6,432 nucleotides of DNA from an uncultured Ruminococcus sp. (GCA_946540705.1 CAMNJD010000307.1:1-6432); one strand, 5' to 3'; shown: positions 1 to 6,432, counted from the first letter of the stretch. A program made the numbers and translations. Notes: generated from the letters alone by a model not told the origin.

Positions 1-2
1 TC

Positions 3-317
3 AAATCCGATGAAACGCGTGATCAGCTCCCCGCACTGCTCACGATGGTTTCCGGATTCATGATTCAGGCTGCGATCTCAAATCTTGGATTCTTTGCACT
101 GGCAACAACCGATGCTGAAACCATATTTCAGAATATCCTGCTGTTCATCGGCACATGGACGCGCCGTGTCGGTGCTGCGGGTACGCTGGTCGGCGCGGTG
201 ATGTTTGGCTTTTCCGTCAAGGATAACAACGCGGTCGGAAAGGTCGCTGCACTCAAAACTTTCGCTGCCGGTGCGATTGTGGTTTCCGTGTCGGGAATCC
301 TGCACACATTCGTTTGA
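3..317 (+). CDS. VirB2/Maff2-like small membrane pilin subunit, 5' end outside the window
   Basis: The frame is open from the left edge, where it reads KSDETRDQLPALLT before the first ATG at 45. That ATG has no Shine-Dalgarno sequence, so the true start probably lies upstream. Counting from the ATG at 45, residues 2-20 are hydrophobic and end in FALAT, resembling the core and cleavage site of a signal peptide. A mature part of about 70 residues follows, with hydrophobic helices near 43-58 and 73-88 joined by a charged loop (VKDNNAVGKVAALK). This two-helix layout and loop resemble VirB2/TrbC pilins and the Maff2-type proteins that sit just before VirB6 in Clostridia conjugative elements. The family's role is a pilus or channel subunit in or beyond the membrane. 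The assignment rests on layout, motif resemblance and position; sequence similarity was not tested. It ends 11 bases before the next gene's start. Confidence 0.6.
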   Translation, partial: KSDETRDQLPALLTMVSGFMIQAAISNLGFFALATTDAETIFQNILLFIGTWTRRVGAAGTLVGAVMFGFSVKDNNAVGKVAALKTFAAGAIVVSVSGILHTFV

Positions 318-322
318 GGGGG
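316..322 (+). promoter_or_regulatory. Ribosome binding site of the VirB6-like gene
   Basis: GAGGGGG lies 6 bases before the ATG at 329 and overlaps the stop codon of the preceding gene. It selects ATG 329 over the TTG at 314, which lies upstream of it and would add only five residues (TTG-encoded M, then RGCC). Confidence 0.75.
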
Positions 323-328
323 TGCTGT

Positions 329-1486
329 ATGAAAACGAAACTGTTATCCCCGAAAGAAAAGCTGCGGCGGTTTCACCGTCATGTGTTCCTGTTTATTATC
401 GTCGCGGGCGTCATGAACATCTTTTTTCCGCTGGTCGCTCATGCGGATATTTTCAATAATGATGTGCAGGACGTCTATGCTACGATTACCGAAAATGTAG
501 ATGAAACGAACGAAATTCTCAAAAGCGCGTTCAAGTTTACGCAGGTGTCGCCGTATGCAATCGTCAACAGCGTCGGCGGAAGTGCCGGTGCAATCGGTGC
601 TGCAATCCGAAATGCGACAAAGAATCTTGCTCTCATTGTTTCTGTTCTGCTGCTCATGGTCGAATTCTTTCGGAAAACGACTAACTTTGAATGGTCGTCA
701 AAATGGGAGAATATCCTCATATTCCTTGTGAAATTGATCGTTGTGAAACAGGTTGTGCAGAATGCAGACCTCATCATCGAGTACATTTACAAGGGATTCA
801 ATACGATCAATACGGCAGCGACAAGCAGCAATATGGATTTTCTGCCTGCCGGTCATAAAGTCACATACAGCGTGACGATTGGCGAGAGCCTGCTGAAAGA
901 TGTGGTGCAGGCGGATCACTGGTATCAGGGATGGATTAAATTCTGGGAGCACGTCGGCGCGGGCGAAACCCGTCACGCATACACTTATGTCATCTCGCAG
1001 GATGCCGTCAAAATGTTCTATCCCCATGCGGTGTTTCCGTCCGGTACAACCGTGCAGTTTGAAGATCATGCTTTCGGCAATCCGACTTCCGCGCTCACAT
1101 TCAATCCGACCATTGAAATCATCCTCTGGCAGCCGTACTTCCTTGCAATGAAGGCGATTGCTTACATGATTTTTGTTGTTACAATCGGGCGCATTTTTGA
1201 ACTTGCAGTATACACGATCTTCGCGCCGTTGCCAATTGCAACTTTCGCGTCGGATACCACGCACGATGTTGCAAAATCGTTCATCAAGAATTACATCGCA
1301 ACCGTGCTGCAAGTCGCGGTGATTGTCGTGATGTTCATTGTATATCTTGCAGTCGCGCAGTATTTCGCAAACCATACTTCCGGTCTGTCATCGCTGAAGC
1401 TGATTCAGTTTATTGCCCTAATCTCTCTGGGACTTGGCGTGATGAAATCCGGAAATTGGGCAAAGAAAATCTGCGGTGCGGCGTAA
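329..1486 (+). CDS. VirB6/TrbL-like conjugal transfer channel protein (CD1112-type)
   Basis: This 385-residue polytopic protein is probably the inner-membrane channel of the T4SS. A basic N-terminus is followed by a hydrophobic segment (about 19-38) ending AHA-D, which looks like a signal peptide or first membrane helix. Further hydrophobic segments lie near 98-114, 128-145, 268-290, 291-308, 322-345 and 355-372. The C-terminal half carries the pattern I remember from CD1112-type proteins: GRIFELAVYTIFAPLPIATF (287-306), then a helix with FIKNYIATVLQ, and a final VMKSGNWAKKI tail. The charge pattern (RKTT.F..SSK at 115-125 inside) places residues about 150-266 outside the cell. That loop seems much longer than the short one I expect in the family. 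The gene sits between the pilin-like gene and the PrgI gene, the usual place for VirB6 in these operons. The exact number of membrane crossings is inferred; 291-308 may be re-entrant. Confidence 0.85.
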   Translation: MKTKLLSPKEKLRRFHRHVFLFIIVAGVMNIFFPLVAHADIFNNDVQDVYATITENVDETNEILKSAFKFTQVSPYAIVNSVGGSAGAIGAAIRNATKNLALIVSVLLLMVEFFRKTTNFEWSSKWENILIFLVKLIVVKQVVQNADLIIEYIYKGFNTINTAATSSNMDFLPAGHKVTYSVTIGESLLKDVVQADHWYQGWIKFWEHVGAGETRHAYTYVISQDAVKMFYPHAVFPSGTTVQFEDHAFGNPTSALTFNPTIEIILWQPYFLAMKAIAYMIFVVTIGRIFELAVYTIFAPLPIATFASDTTHDVAKSFIKNYIATVLQVAVIVVMFIVYLAVAQYFANHTSGLSSLKLIQFIALISLGLGVMKSGNWAKKICGAA

Positions 1487-1494
1487 AGGAGGTG
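1485..1494 (+). promoter_or_regulatory. Strong ribosome binding site of the PrgI gene
   Basis: AAAGGAGGTG begins in the stop codon of the VirB6-like gene. The AGGAGG core ends 6 bases before ATG 1499, which favours that start over the in-frame ATG at 1508. Confidence 0.85.
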
Positions 1495-1498
1495 CGTC

Positions 1499-1894
1499 AT
1501 GTTATCCATGAAGATTCCAGCGGAGATTCAGGAGTACAAGTCAAAACTCATTTTCGGACTGTCTGCGCGGCAGTTTTTCTCCATTGCAGGGGCAATTCTG
1601 GTCGGCGTACCGATTGGCGTGTTCGGTCATGGGCGTATCTCTGCCGATGTGCTGCCGTGGATTGTCATTGTTGCAGTCATGCCGTTTTTCGCATTCGGTT
1701 TCTTCACATTCAAGGGGATGCGCTTTGAGGAACTGGTGAAGGCTTGCTGCAATATGTGGTTCCGTCCGCAGATTCGCGTGTATGAGGATGCGGACGGCAT
1801 TTTTCGCGAGCTGCATGAGGAGATCATCGAGCAGGAAATCGTGCAGCAGCGAGTAGATAACGGTGAATATGAGAGAAAGGGTGATCTGGATTGA
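1499..1894 (+). CDS. PrgI family membrane protein of the T4SS
   Basis: This 131-residue protein begins with the PrgI-family signature IPAEIQEYKSKLIFGLSARQ (6-25). Two membrane helices follow (about 26-43 and 51-71), joined by a short loop containing HGRISAD. After the helices comes a soluble tail with FKGMRFEELV, then FRPQIRVYE and a charged, glutamate-rich end. PrgI/TcpE-like proteins are small inner-membrane components encoded directly before VirB4, and are thought to anchor or assist the ATPase. Its position immediately upstream of virB4, with a 4-base overlap, fits that role. Length is typical of the family. The start at ATG 1499 is supported by a strong ribosome binding site; the gap from the previous gene is 12 bases. 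Nothing looks broken. Confidence 0.9.
   Translation: MLSMKIPAEIQEYKSKLIFGLSARQFFSIAGAILVGVPIGVFGHGRISADVLPWIVIVAVMPFFAFGFFTFKGMRFEELVKACCNMWFRPQIRVYEDADGIFRELHEEIIEQEIVQQRVDNGEYERKGDLD
1876..1884 (+). promoter_or_regulatory. Ribosome binding site for the TTG start of virB4
   Basis: AAAGGGTGA lies inside the end of the PrgI gene, 6 bases before TTG 1891, and with the following TC resembles the anti-Shine-Dalgarno complement AAAGGAGGTGATC. An in-frame TGA at 1882-1884 closes the virB4 frame just upstream, so TTG 1891 is the only well-placed initiator before Met51. Confidence 0.75.
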
Positions 1895-4338
1895 GAGAGA
1901 AGAAATCTGCCAGAGAGCAGGACAAAGAGCGTGAAAGCTCGGCAAAAGCAGATAAGAAAAAGCAGCCTAAAAAAGAAAAGCCGATCAAGCGCACGGTGAT
2001 TCAGACGCTCCCCTATGAGTATTTCGTCACGAATTACATCATGCTGAACCGCAGCAATGTTAAGGTCGGGCGTGAAACGGTGAACCTTTACAGCAAAACC
2101 TATCTGGTGCCGGACATTTACTATACGGCGCTGACCGAAGATGAGCAGGAGGACAAGCTGCGGCAGTTTGCCGATCTGCTGAACCATTTTGACAGCAGCG
2201 TTTCCGTCCAAATCTCACTGGTCAACAGCCGAATCAACCGCGAGGAATTTGAGGGACGGCTGCTGCTGCAAGACCGGCAGGACGGTCACGATCATCAGCG
2301 GCATGAATTCAATGATGTGATGCGCGGAAAGATCATGGAGGGACAAAAAGGGCTGCAATGCCGCAAATTCATCACCGTGACGGTCTGTGCCGTGGATTTT
2401 GAAACAGCAAATTCCCGCCTTTACAACATCGAGCAGCGCATGAACCGCAGCCTTGCTCTGATCGGAACGAAAGCAATTCCGCTGACGGCAAATGACCGTG
2501 TCCGGCTGATGACGGACATTCTCTGCGACGTGGACAAACAGATCGACACGGTTTCCCGTTCGGAGTTTGCGCGGAGAGCGGAAAAACAGCTCTGCTGCCC
2601 GGATTATTACGAGTTCAAGAAAAACTACTTCATGTTCAATGACAAGTTTGCACGTTGTCTGTATTTCAAGCGGCTCGGCGCGGAGGTTTCCGACAGCATC
2701 TATTCCGAACTGCTGGAAACAAACCTCAATATGATTATATCCGAAAACATCGACTTCGTCGATCAGGCGGAAGCATTAAGGCTTGTGCAGCGAAAGTTGA
2801 CAGATATGAAGCAGGAGGAAATCGACAAGACCAGAAAAAGCGCGAATGCCGCAAAGGGCGCGTTTGTTGATCCGATTGAGGGAACTGCGCTGGAAACGGA
2901 CAAGCTGGAAGCGAAGGCGCTGCTCGAAAAGCTGCAAAATCACAATCAGAAAATGACCCGTGTACAGTTTATTCTCATGCTTATGACGGACAGCTACGAC
3001 GAGCTGGAATCCGCGACGGACAAGATCAACACGATTCTGCGCGGACGGCAGATTGAAGTTTCCGATGCCCCGTGGCGGCAGGAGCAGGCTTTTGATTCCT
3101 GTCTGCCGATTGGCAATTCCTGCGGCATTGACCGTGAACAGAATATTCAGGTGCGCCGGACGCTGGACACGGACAGCACGGCGATTTTTATGCCGTTCAA
3201 TGCCCGCGAGCTGCTGCATGAGGGCGGCATTTATTTCGGGCAGAACAAACTGTCCCGTTCTATTATCCTCTTTGACCGCAGCAGACTCAACAACCCAAAT
3301 ACATTTATTTTCGGTATGCCCGGCAGCGGCAAGTCAATGCTTGCAAAGCTCATTATCCTCTACATCTACCTCTCGCAGAATGACGAGATACTGATTGTAG
3401 ACCCCGAAAGAGAATATGCCGCCCTTGTGGAACTGCTGGGCGGCGAAGTCATTTACATGAGCGAAAATTCCGGTACACACATCAATCCGCTTGACCTCAC
3501 GGAGAACCCCGATGCAGACGATAAGGAATACAATCCTGTTAAGGCAAAGCTGGATTTCCTGCTGTCATTCTTCTCCGCGATCATGGGAGACGCGGAAATT
3601 ACGCCTATCCAGAAAACGATCATCGACAGCGTAATGCACTCTGCCTATGAGCATCACAAGAAGCCGACGCTGCGCGAATACTATGACGAATTGCAGAAAT
3701 ATGAGCAGAATGCGATGGAGGAAACACGTTCTGCTGCTGCATATCTCCGGCAGACGCTGCACCTATATGTTCACGGTTCGATGAATGTTTTTGCACATGA
3801 AACGAATGTGAATATCCAGAAGCGTATTGTCGCATACGACATAAAGGAACTCGGAAAGAATATGCAGACTTTGAGCATGATGATTGTTCTGGAAAACATC
3901 TGGGACCGTGTTGCGAAAAACCGTTCCCGCGGCATCCGTACACACATCATGATCGACGAGATGTATTTGCTTTTCAAAAGTGAGCAATCTGCAAATTTCT
4001 TCTATGAACTGTATAAACGCGCCCGAAAATGGGGCGGTGTCCCCTGCGGCATTACGCAGAATGTGGACGATCTGCTGCGCTCGGAGCTGGCGCGGACGAT
4101 GATTTCAAACACGCAGTTTGTGGTGATGCTCGGACAGAATGAAACCGACCGTGAACAGCTTGCAAATCTGCTGCATATCCCGAAAGAAACAATGGACACC
4201 TATCTGAACGGCGTCGGTGCAGGAAACGGCATGATCTATGCCGGAGATTTCGGCGTGATTCCCTTTGACAACAGTTTTCCGACTGACACGGATATATACC
4301 GGATCATAACCACAAAATTCGGTGAAGTGCAGAAATGA
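1891..4338 (+). CDS. virB4: VirB4-like conjugal transfer ATPase (CD1110-type)
   Basis: This 815-residue cytoplasmic ATPase is expected to power assembly of the mating channel and substrate transfer. A Lys/Glu-rich tail (1-35) precedes the VirB4 N-terminal domain, which opens with PYEYF and contains YLVPDIYYTALTEDEQED. The ATPase domain spans roughly 460-790. Visible motifs are Walker A GMPGSGKS (475-482), the VirB4-type VDPEREY (503-509) followed by INPLD (531-535), Walker B HIMIDE (685-690), a basic RARKWGG segment (about 710-716), and the TQNVDD motif (722-727). All key residues are present, so the protein should be active. Translation starts at TTG, four bases inside the PrgI gene, suggesting translational coupling. 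Full length is normal for the family. The CD1110 assignment comes from remembered family features and neighbours, while VirB4 identity is certain from the motifs. Confidence 0.95.
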   Translation: MREKKSAREQDKERESSAKADKKKQPKKEKPIKRTVIQTLPYEYFVTNYIMLNRSNVKVGRETVNLYSKTYLVPDIYYTALTEDEQEDKLRQFADLLNHFDSSVSVQISLVNSRINREEFEGRLLLQDRQDGHDHQRHEFNDVMRGKIMEGQKGLQCRKFITVTVCAVDFETANSRLYNIEQRMNRSLALIGTKAIPLTANDRVRLMTDILCDVDKQIDTVSRSEFARRAEKQLCCPDYYEFKKNYFMFNDKFARCLYFKRLGAEVSDSIYSELLETNLNMIISENIDFVDQAEALRLVQRKLTDMKQEEIDKTRKSANAAKGAFVDPIEGTALETDKLEAKALLEKLQNHNQKMTRVQFILMLMTDSYDELESATDKINTILRGRQIEVSDAPWRQEQAFDSCLPIGNSCGIDREQNIQVRRTLDTDSTAIFMPFNARELLHEGGIYFGQNKLSRSIILFDRSRLNNPNTFIFGMPGSGKSMLAKLIILYIYLSQNDEILIVDPEREYAALVELLGGEVIYMSENSGTHINPLDLTENPDADDKEYNPVKAKLDFLLSFFSAIMGDAEITPIQKTIIDSVMHSAYEHHKKPTLREYYDELQKYEQNAMEETRSAAAYLRQTLHLYVHGSMNVFAHETNVNIQKRIVAYDIKELGKNMQTLSMMIVLENIWDRVAKNRSRGIRTHIMIDEMYLLFKSEQSANFFYELYKRARKWGGVPCGITQNVDDLLRSELARTMISNTQFVVMLGQNETDREQLANLLHIPKETMDTYLNGVGAGNGMIYAGDFGVIPFDNSFPTDTDIYRIITTKFGEVQK

Positions 4339-4342
4339 GGTG
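4337..4342 (+). promoter_or_regulatory. Ribosome binding site deciding the start of the CD1108-like gene
   Basis: GAGGTG overlaps the virB4 stop codon and lies 4 bases before ATG 4347. It lies downstream of the other in-frame ATG at 4335, which overlaps the virB4 stop as ATGA and is preceded only by a weak GGTGAAG. ATG 4347 is therefore preferred; the difference is four residues. Confidence 0.65.
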
Positions 4343-4346
4343 CATC

Positions 4347-6116
4347 ATGGCAGACAGGAAACGGGATTCTCCGAAAAGCATCAAGGAATTGGAGGATGCG
4401 CTGCGTGAACTGACTGAGCAGGAAGATGCGCTCGACCGCCAGATTGAAGATCTGGACACGGAATTAGAGCAGCTTGATTATCAGTTGTCGGAAATCTGGG
4501 ATGAAAGAAACAATCCCGAAGTGACGCCGCAGTGTACTATGGAACTGCTCGACGAAGAAAAGCGGCTGCAAGAACTGCGGGACGAAACCGAGGAACAGCG
4601 CAGGCAGCTATTTGAGGATAAGCAGAAAATCGGAGAGCAGCGCAAGGCATTCGCAAAGGAACTGGATGGTCGGCGGGGCAATTCGGAGAAAGGTACCGGT
4701 GCGGGTTCCCGCGCCGGTCGCCTGTTGGCTGCGCCGGGCAGAGCTGCGGTTTCCGTATCGACACGCACGGTAAAAGATGTTCTGCGGAAAACAAACCCGC
4801 TGGGCAAACAGATTAACCGAAACGATACCGCCGATCACGGCATCGAGAGTATGCGCCTTGCATACAGCACGGCAAAAAAAACTGTTCATTCAACAAAATC
4901 TGCCGGACGTTCGGTGAAATCTGCGGCATCAATGATACGGAGTACGCCGAAAGCAGTCAAGCGCACGGCGCAGGCAGTCGGAAACACCGTGCGCGTGATG
5001 GGAAACATTTTCGTTCATGTGGTTGCAATCCTGATCTCCCCTGCAACATGGGTAATACTGGCAATCGGGCTGGTGCTGTATCTGCTCATGATGCTGCTCA
5101 TCATTCTGACCGGTGTTGCCGCGCAGGACAACAATGCGCAGCAACAGGCTTATGCGGCGCCGGTCGCGCTCGGTGAGAACATTCCGGATGAAATTGCAGA
5201 AGCAAAGGGCTTTTTTGAAATCGCAGTCAATGCGAAAAAACGCGAGTTTACAGATCAGATTGATGCCCTCATATTCAATACGGCAGATATGCCGCACAAC
5301 GATACCGTGTATCTGGTTCGCAATGGACCGCCTGCGACCTTTCAGACCTCGCTTGCAACCGATGCACGAAAAACGCAGCTCAAAAACGCATGGCAGCTTG
5401 ATGTGACCGAAGCGGAAGCGATTGCAATCGCCTATGTGTATCTGGAAAAGCAGGAGAACCAGACGCACGGTTCGCAGGGCGTTTTGTATCCGGTCACATA
5501 CACGCAGGATGTGTTTGACACGATTGTCGCGGAAATGGTCGCGGTGACGGAAACAGAATACCGGAATCAAGAATGTCCCGACGCAAACTGTTCTGTGCAT
5601 TATCATGTGGCGGCGAATCCGGATTACGCAGCCGCGCAGCAAGCGTATACCGATGCGGTGACGAGATGTAACGACTGGAATGTAATGGTTGTGCCGCGCT
5701 GCAATGACTATATCTCCGCGCTCAATAATTACAATAACACGCCCGCAGCCGGACAGTCCTACGCGTGGCAGCAGGTGGAGAATACCTACGCAGTGTACGC
5801 GCAGGCAGTCAACAACTGGTCAACCGTTTTCGGTGTCTGGGGGCTGTCGATTGACGAGTATCTCGGCGCGAATATGCAAACGCGGCTCAACGGCGAAGTG
5901 ACAACAGCGGAAAACACGCTGAACAATACGCCGCAGACCACGCAGACACCGTATTATACTTGCGATCATCTGCACACGCTGCATTCTTTCGGGCTGAATT
6001 TTTATTCTGCCGAACAGGTCATGCAGGTGCTCAATTTCACGGAGGATGAGAAAGAATGGGTAGCGCTGACTGCGATGAATATTCAGCAATACCTGATACC
6101 GGAAGGAGATACATAA
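4347..6116 (+). CDS. CD1108-like conjugation protein: coiled coil, membrane segment, large outside domain
   Basis: This 589-residue protein probably links the cytoplasmic ATPases to the outer part of the mating channel. Residues 11-107 form a highly charged coiled coil (repeated ELE/EQLD/QIEDLD). A basic, Ser/Thr/Lys/Ala repeating helix follows (about 170-215: STAKKTVHSTKSAG, SVKSAAS). A hydrophobic stretch at 219-256 holds one long or two short membrane helices. The remaining 330 residues should lie outside. This layout and the Thr/Lys-rich helix resemble CD1108-type proteins, encoded after VirB4 in Clostridia elements. Many such proteins carry an NlpC/P60 or lysozyme-like domain; I find no matching catalytic motif here. 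The outside part instead has AEAIAIAYVYLEKQE (356-370), a Cys/His cluster CPDANCSVHYH (410-420), C441, C452, a Tyr/Asn-rich helical stretch (425-525) and CDHLHTLHSFGL (539-550). Start uncertainty: ATG 4335 would add four residues. The function is inferred from context. Confidence 0.7.
   Translation: MADRKRDSPKSIKELEDALRELTEQEDALDRQIEDLDTELEQLDYQLSEIWDERNNPEVTPQCTMELLDEEKRLQELRDETEEQRRQLFEDKQKIGEQRKAFAKELDGRRGNSEKGTGAGSRAGRLLAAPGRAAVSVSTRTVKDVLRKTNPLGKQINRNDTADHGIESMRLAYSTAKKTVHSTKSAGRSVKSAASMIRSTPKAVKRTAQAVGNTVRVMGNIFVHVVAILISPATWVILAIGLVLYLLMMLLIILTGVAAQDNNAQQQAYAAPVALGENIPDEIAEAKGFFEIAVNAKKREFTDQIDALIFNTADMPHNDTVYLVRNGPPATFQTSLATDARKTQLKNAWQLDVTEAEAIAIAYVYLEKQENQTHGSQGVLYPVTYTQDVFDTIVAEMVAVTETEYRNQECPDANCSVHYHVAANPDYAAAQQAYTDAVTRCNDWNVMVVPRCNDYISALNNYNNTPAAGQSYAWQQVENTYAVYAQAVNNWSTVFGVWGLSIDEYLGANMQTRLNGEVTTAENTLNNTPQTTQTPYYTCDHLHTLHSFGLNFYSAEQVMQVLNFTEDEKEWVALTAMNIQQYLIPEGDT
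4695..4718 (+). other. GC-rich inverted repeat inside the CD1108-like gene
   Basis: ACCGGTGCGGG and CCCGCGCCGGT are separated by TT, giving a possible 10-base-pair stem with one G-U pair and a GTTC loop in the mRNA. It encodes the TGAGSRAG linker between the coiled coil and the basic helix. No T-run follows, so it is not a standard terminator. Confidence 0.4.
6103..6108 (+). promoter_or_regulatory. Ribosome binding site of the 95-residue membrane protein gene
   Basis: AAGGAG lies 7 bases before ATG 6116, inside the last codons of the preceding gene. It selects ATG 6116 over the in-frame ATG at 6056, which would overlap the preceding gene by about 60 bases. Confidence 0.8.
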
Positions 6117-6403
6117 TGCTGGAAGGACACAAAAAGCGCGCCGAAAAAGTGCGCGGCTATCTTACAAAAAACAAAGCGGTCACGCTGATTGCCGTTCTCG
6201 CTGCGATTGCCGTGCTTGTGAATCTGGTATCCAAATACCAGACAAAGGAGCAGACGGATTCTGAGCCGGAAACCGTACAGGAAACTGAGGAAGAACACTG
6301 GCGGTTTTATCCGGTTGATCTGATCGTGCTGGGCGCTGGCGGCGGTCTGTGTACGGTAATGATGCTGCAAGAAAAGCGCCGCGCGAAGGAGGAGTTGCAG
6401 TGA
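6116..6403 (+). CDS. Small two-helix membrane protein of unknown function
   Basis: I do not recognise this 95-residue protein. Its basic N-terminus (HKKRAEKVRGYLTKNK) leads into a membrane helix (21-39). An acidic linker follows (about 45-60, rich in Glu: SEPETVQETEEE), then a second helix (67-84) with a GAGGG motif (73-77) and a basic tail (KRRAKEELQ). The charges predict a hairpin with both ends in the cytoplasm and the acidic loop outside. The start ATG overlaps the previous stop as TAATG, so translation is probably coupled to the CD1108-like gene. Position suggests an accessory subunit of the mating channel, possibly an assembly partner of the preceding protein; nothing in the sequence proves this. 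In related elements a CD1107-type protein sits nearby, but I cannot show that this is one. Confidence 0.8.
   Translation: MLEGHKKRAEKVRGYLTKNKAVTLIAVLAAIAVLVNLVSKYQTKEQTDSEPETVQETEEEHWRFYPVDLIVLGAGGGLCTVMMLQEKRRAKEELQ
6386..6394 (+). promoter_or_regulatory. Ribosome binding site for the GTG-started gene at the right edge
   Basis: AAGGAGGAG, with the AAGGAGG core ending 7 bases before GTG 6400, lies within the last codons of the preceding gene. Its strength supports a real gene start even though only 11 codons are visible. Confidence 0.75.
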
Positions 6404-6432
6404 AGTATTTTTGTAAAGTGCGGCTTGAATCC
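6400..6432 (+). CDS. Start of a further operon gene, cut off by the right edge
   Basis: GTG at 6400 overlaps the stop of the 95-residue protein gene as GTGA and follows a strong ribosome binding site. The frame stays open to the window end and reads (M)KYFCKVRLES, 11 codons. This is too short to identify a family. The 4-base overlap repeats the coupling seen between the PrgI and virB4 genes, so this is most likely the next gene of the same transfer operon. Confidence 0.6.
   Translation, partial: MKYFCKVRLES

Noticed and set aside
314..328. TTG 314 as the start of the VirB6-like gene
   Set aside because: The GAGGGGG ribosome binding site lies downstream of it and is ideally spaced for ATG 329.
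698..1375. 225-codon open frame on the minus strand
   Set aside because: It lies wholly inside the VirB6-like gene, has no ribosome binding site or family motif, and its product is an odd Arg/His/Cys-rich shadow.
4695..4718. Rho-independent terminator
   Set aside because: The stem has no following T-run and lies in the middle of an intact coding region.
4929..5642. 237-codon open frame on the minus strand
   Set aside because: It is antisense to the CD1108-like gene and has the Cys/Arg/His-rich composition of a shadow frame, while the + strand frame encodes clear coiled-coil and membrane segments.
6056..6115. ATG 6056 as the start of the 95-residue protein
   Set aside because: It would overlap the preceding gene by about 60 bases without a good ribosome binding site, while ATG 6116 has AAGGAG at the right distance.
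1..6432. CRISPR array, insertion sequence, tRNA or att site
   Set aside because: I found no spaced direct repeats, transposase motifs, terminal inverted repeats or RNA-gene signatures; coding sequence covers practically the whole window.

Overview
The window is the middle of a conjugation (type IV secretion, T4SS) operon of the kind found in Clostridia integrative and conjugative elements (ICEs). Everything reads on the + strand and the packing is extremely tight. There is no gene-free stretch longer than about 12 bases, and several genes overlap by 1 to 4 bases. Strong AAGGAGG-type ribosome binding sites, TTG and GTG starts, roughly balanced base composition and the gene order itself suggest a low-to-mid-GC Firmicute, most likely a gut Clostridia/Ruminococcus-type host. 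The host call is inference: no rRNA or housekeeping gene is present.

Layout, left to right: (1) the 3' part of a small two-helix membrane protein resembling VirB2/Maff2-type pilins, running in from the left edge; (2) a 385-residue VirB6/TrbL-like channel protein of the type called the CD1112 family in Clostridioides difficile CTn elements; (3) a 131-residue PrgI-family membrane protein, the partner of VirB4 in Gram-positive systems; (4) an 815-residue VirB4-like ATPase (CD1110 type) with intact Walker A and B motifs; (5) a 589-residue protein with a cytoplasmic coiled coil, a membrane segment and a large outside domain, similar in layout to CD1108-type proteins but with no recognisable cell-wall hydrolase domain; (6) a 95-residue membrane-hairpin protein of unknown function; (7) the first 11 codons of a further gene leaving the right edge.

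Together these would form the inner-membrane core of a mating channel: pilin-like subunit, polytopic channel (VirB6), VirB4 motor with its PrgI anchor, and a wall-spanning assembly protein. The window holds no relaxase, coupling protein, integrase, att site, origin of transfer, RNA gene, CRISPR array or insertion sequence, so it does not decide between ICE and conjugative plasmid. No promoter or terminator is visible, which fits an operon that starts and ends outside.

I do not see a wholly new system. The points most worth a second look are the Cys/His-rich outside domain of the CD1108-like protein and its lack of a lytic domain, the enlarged outside loop of the VirB6-like protein, and the unidentified 95-residue membrane protein.
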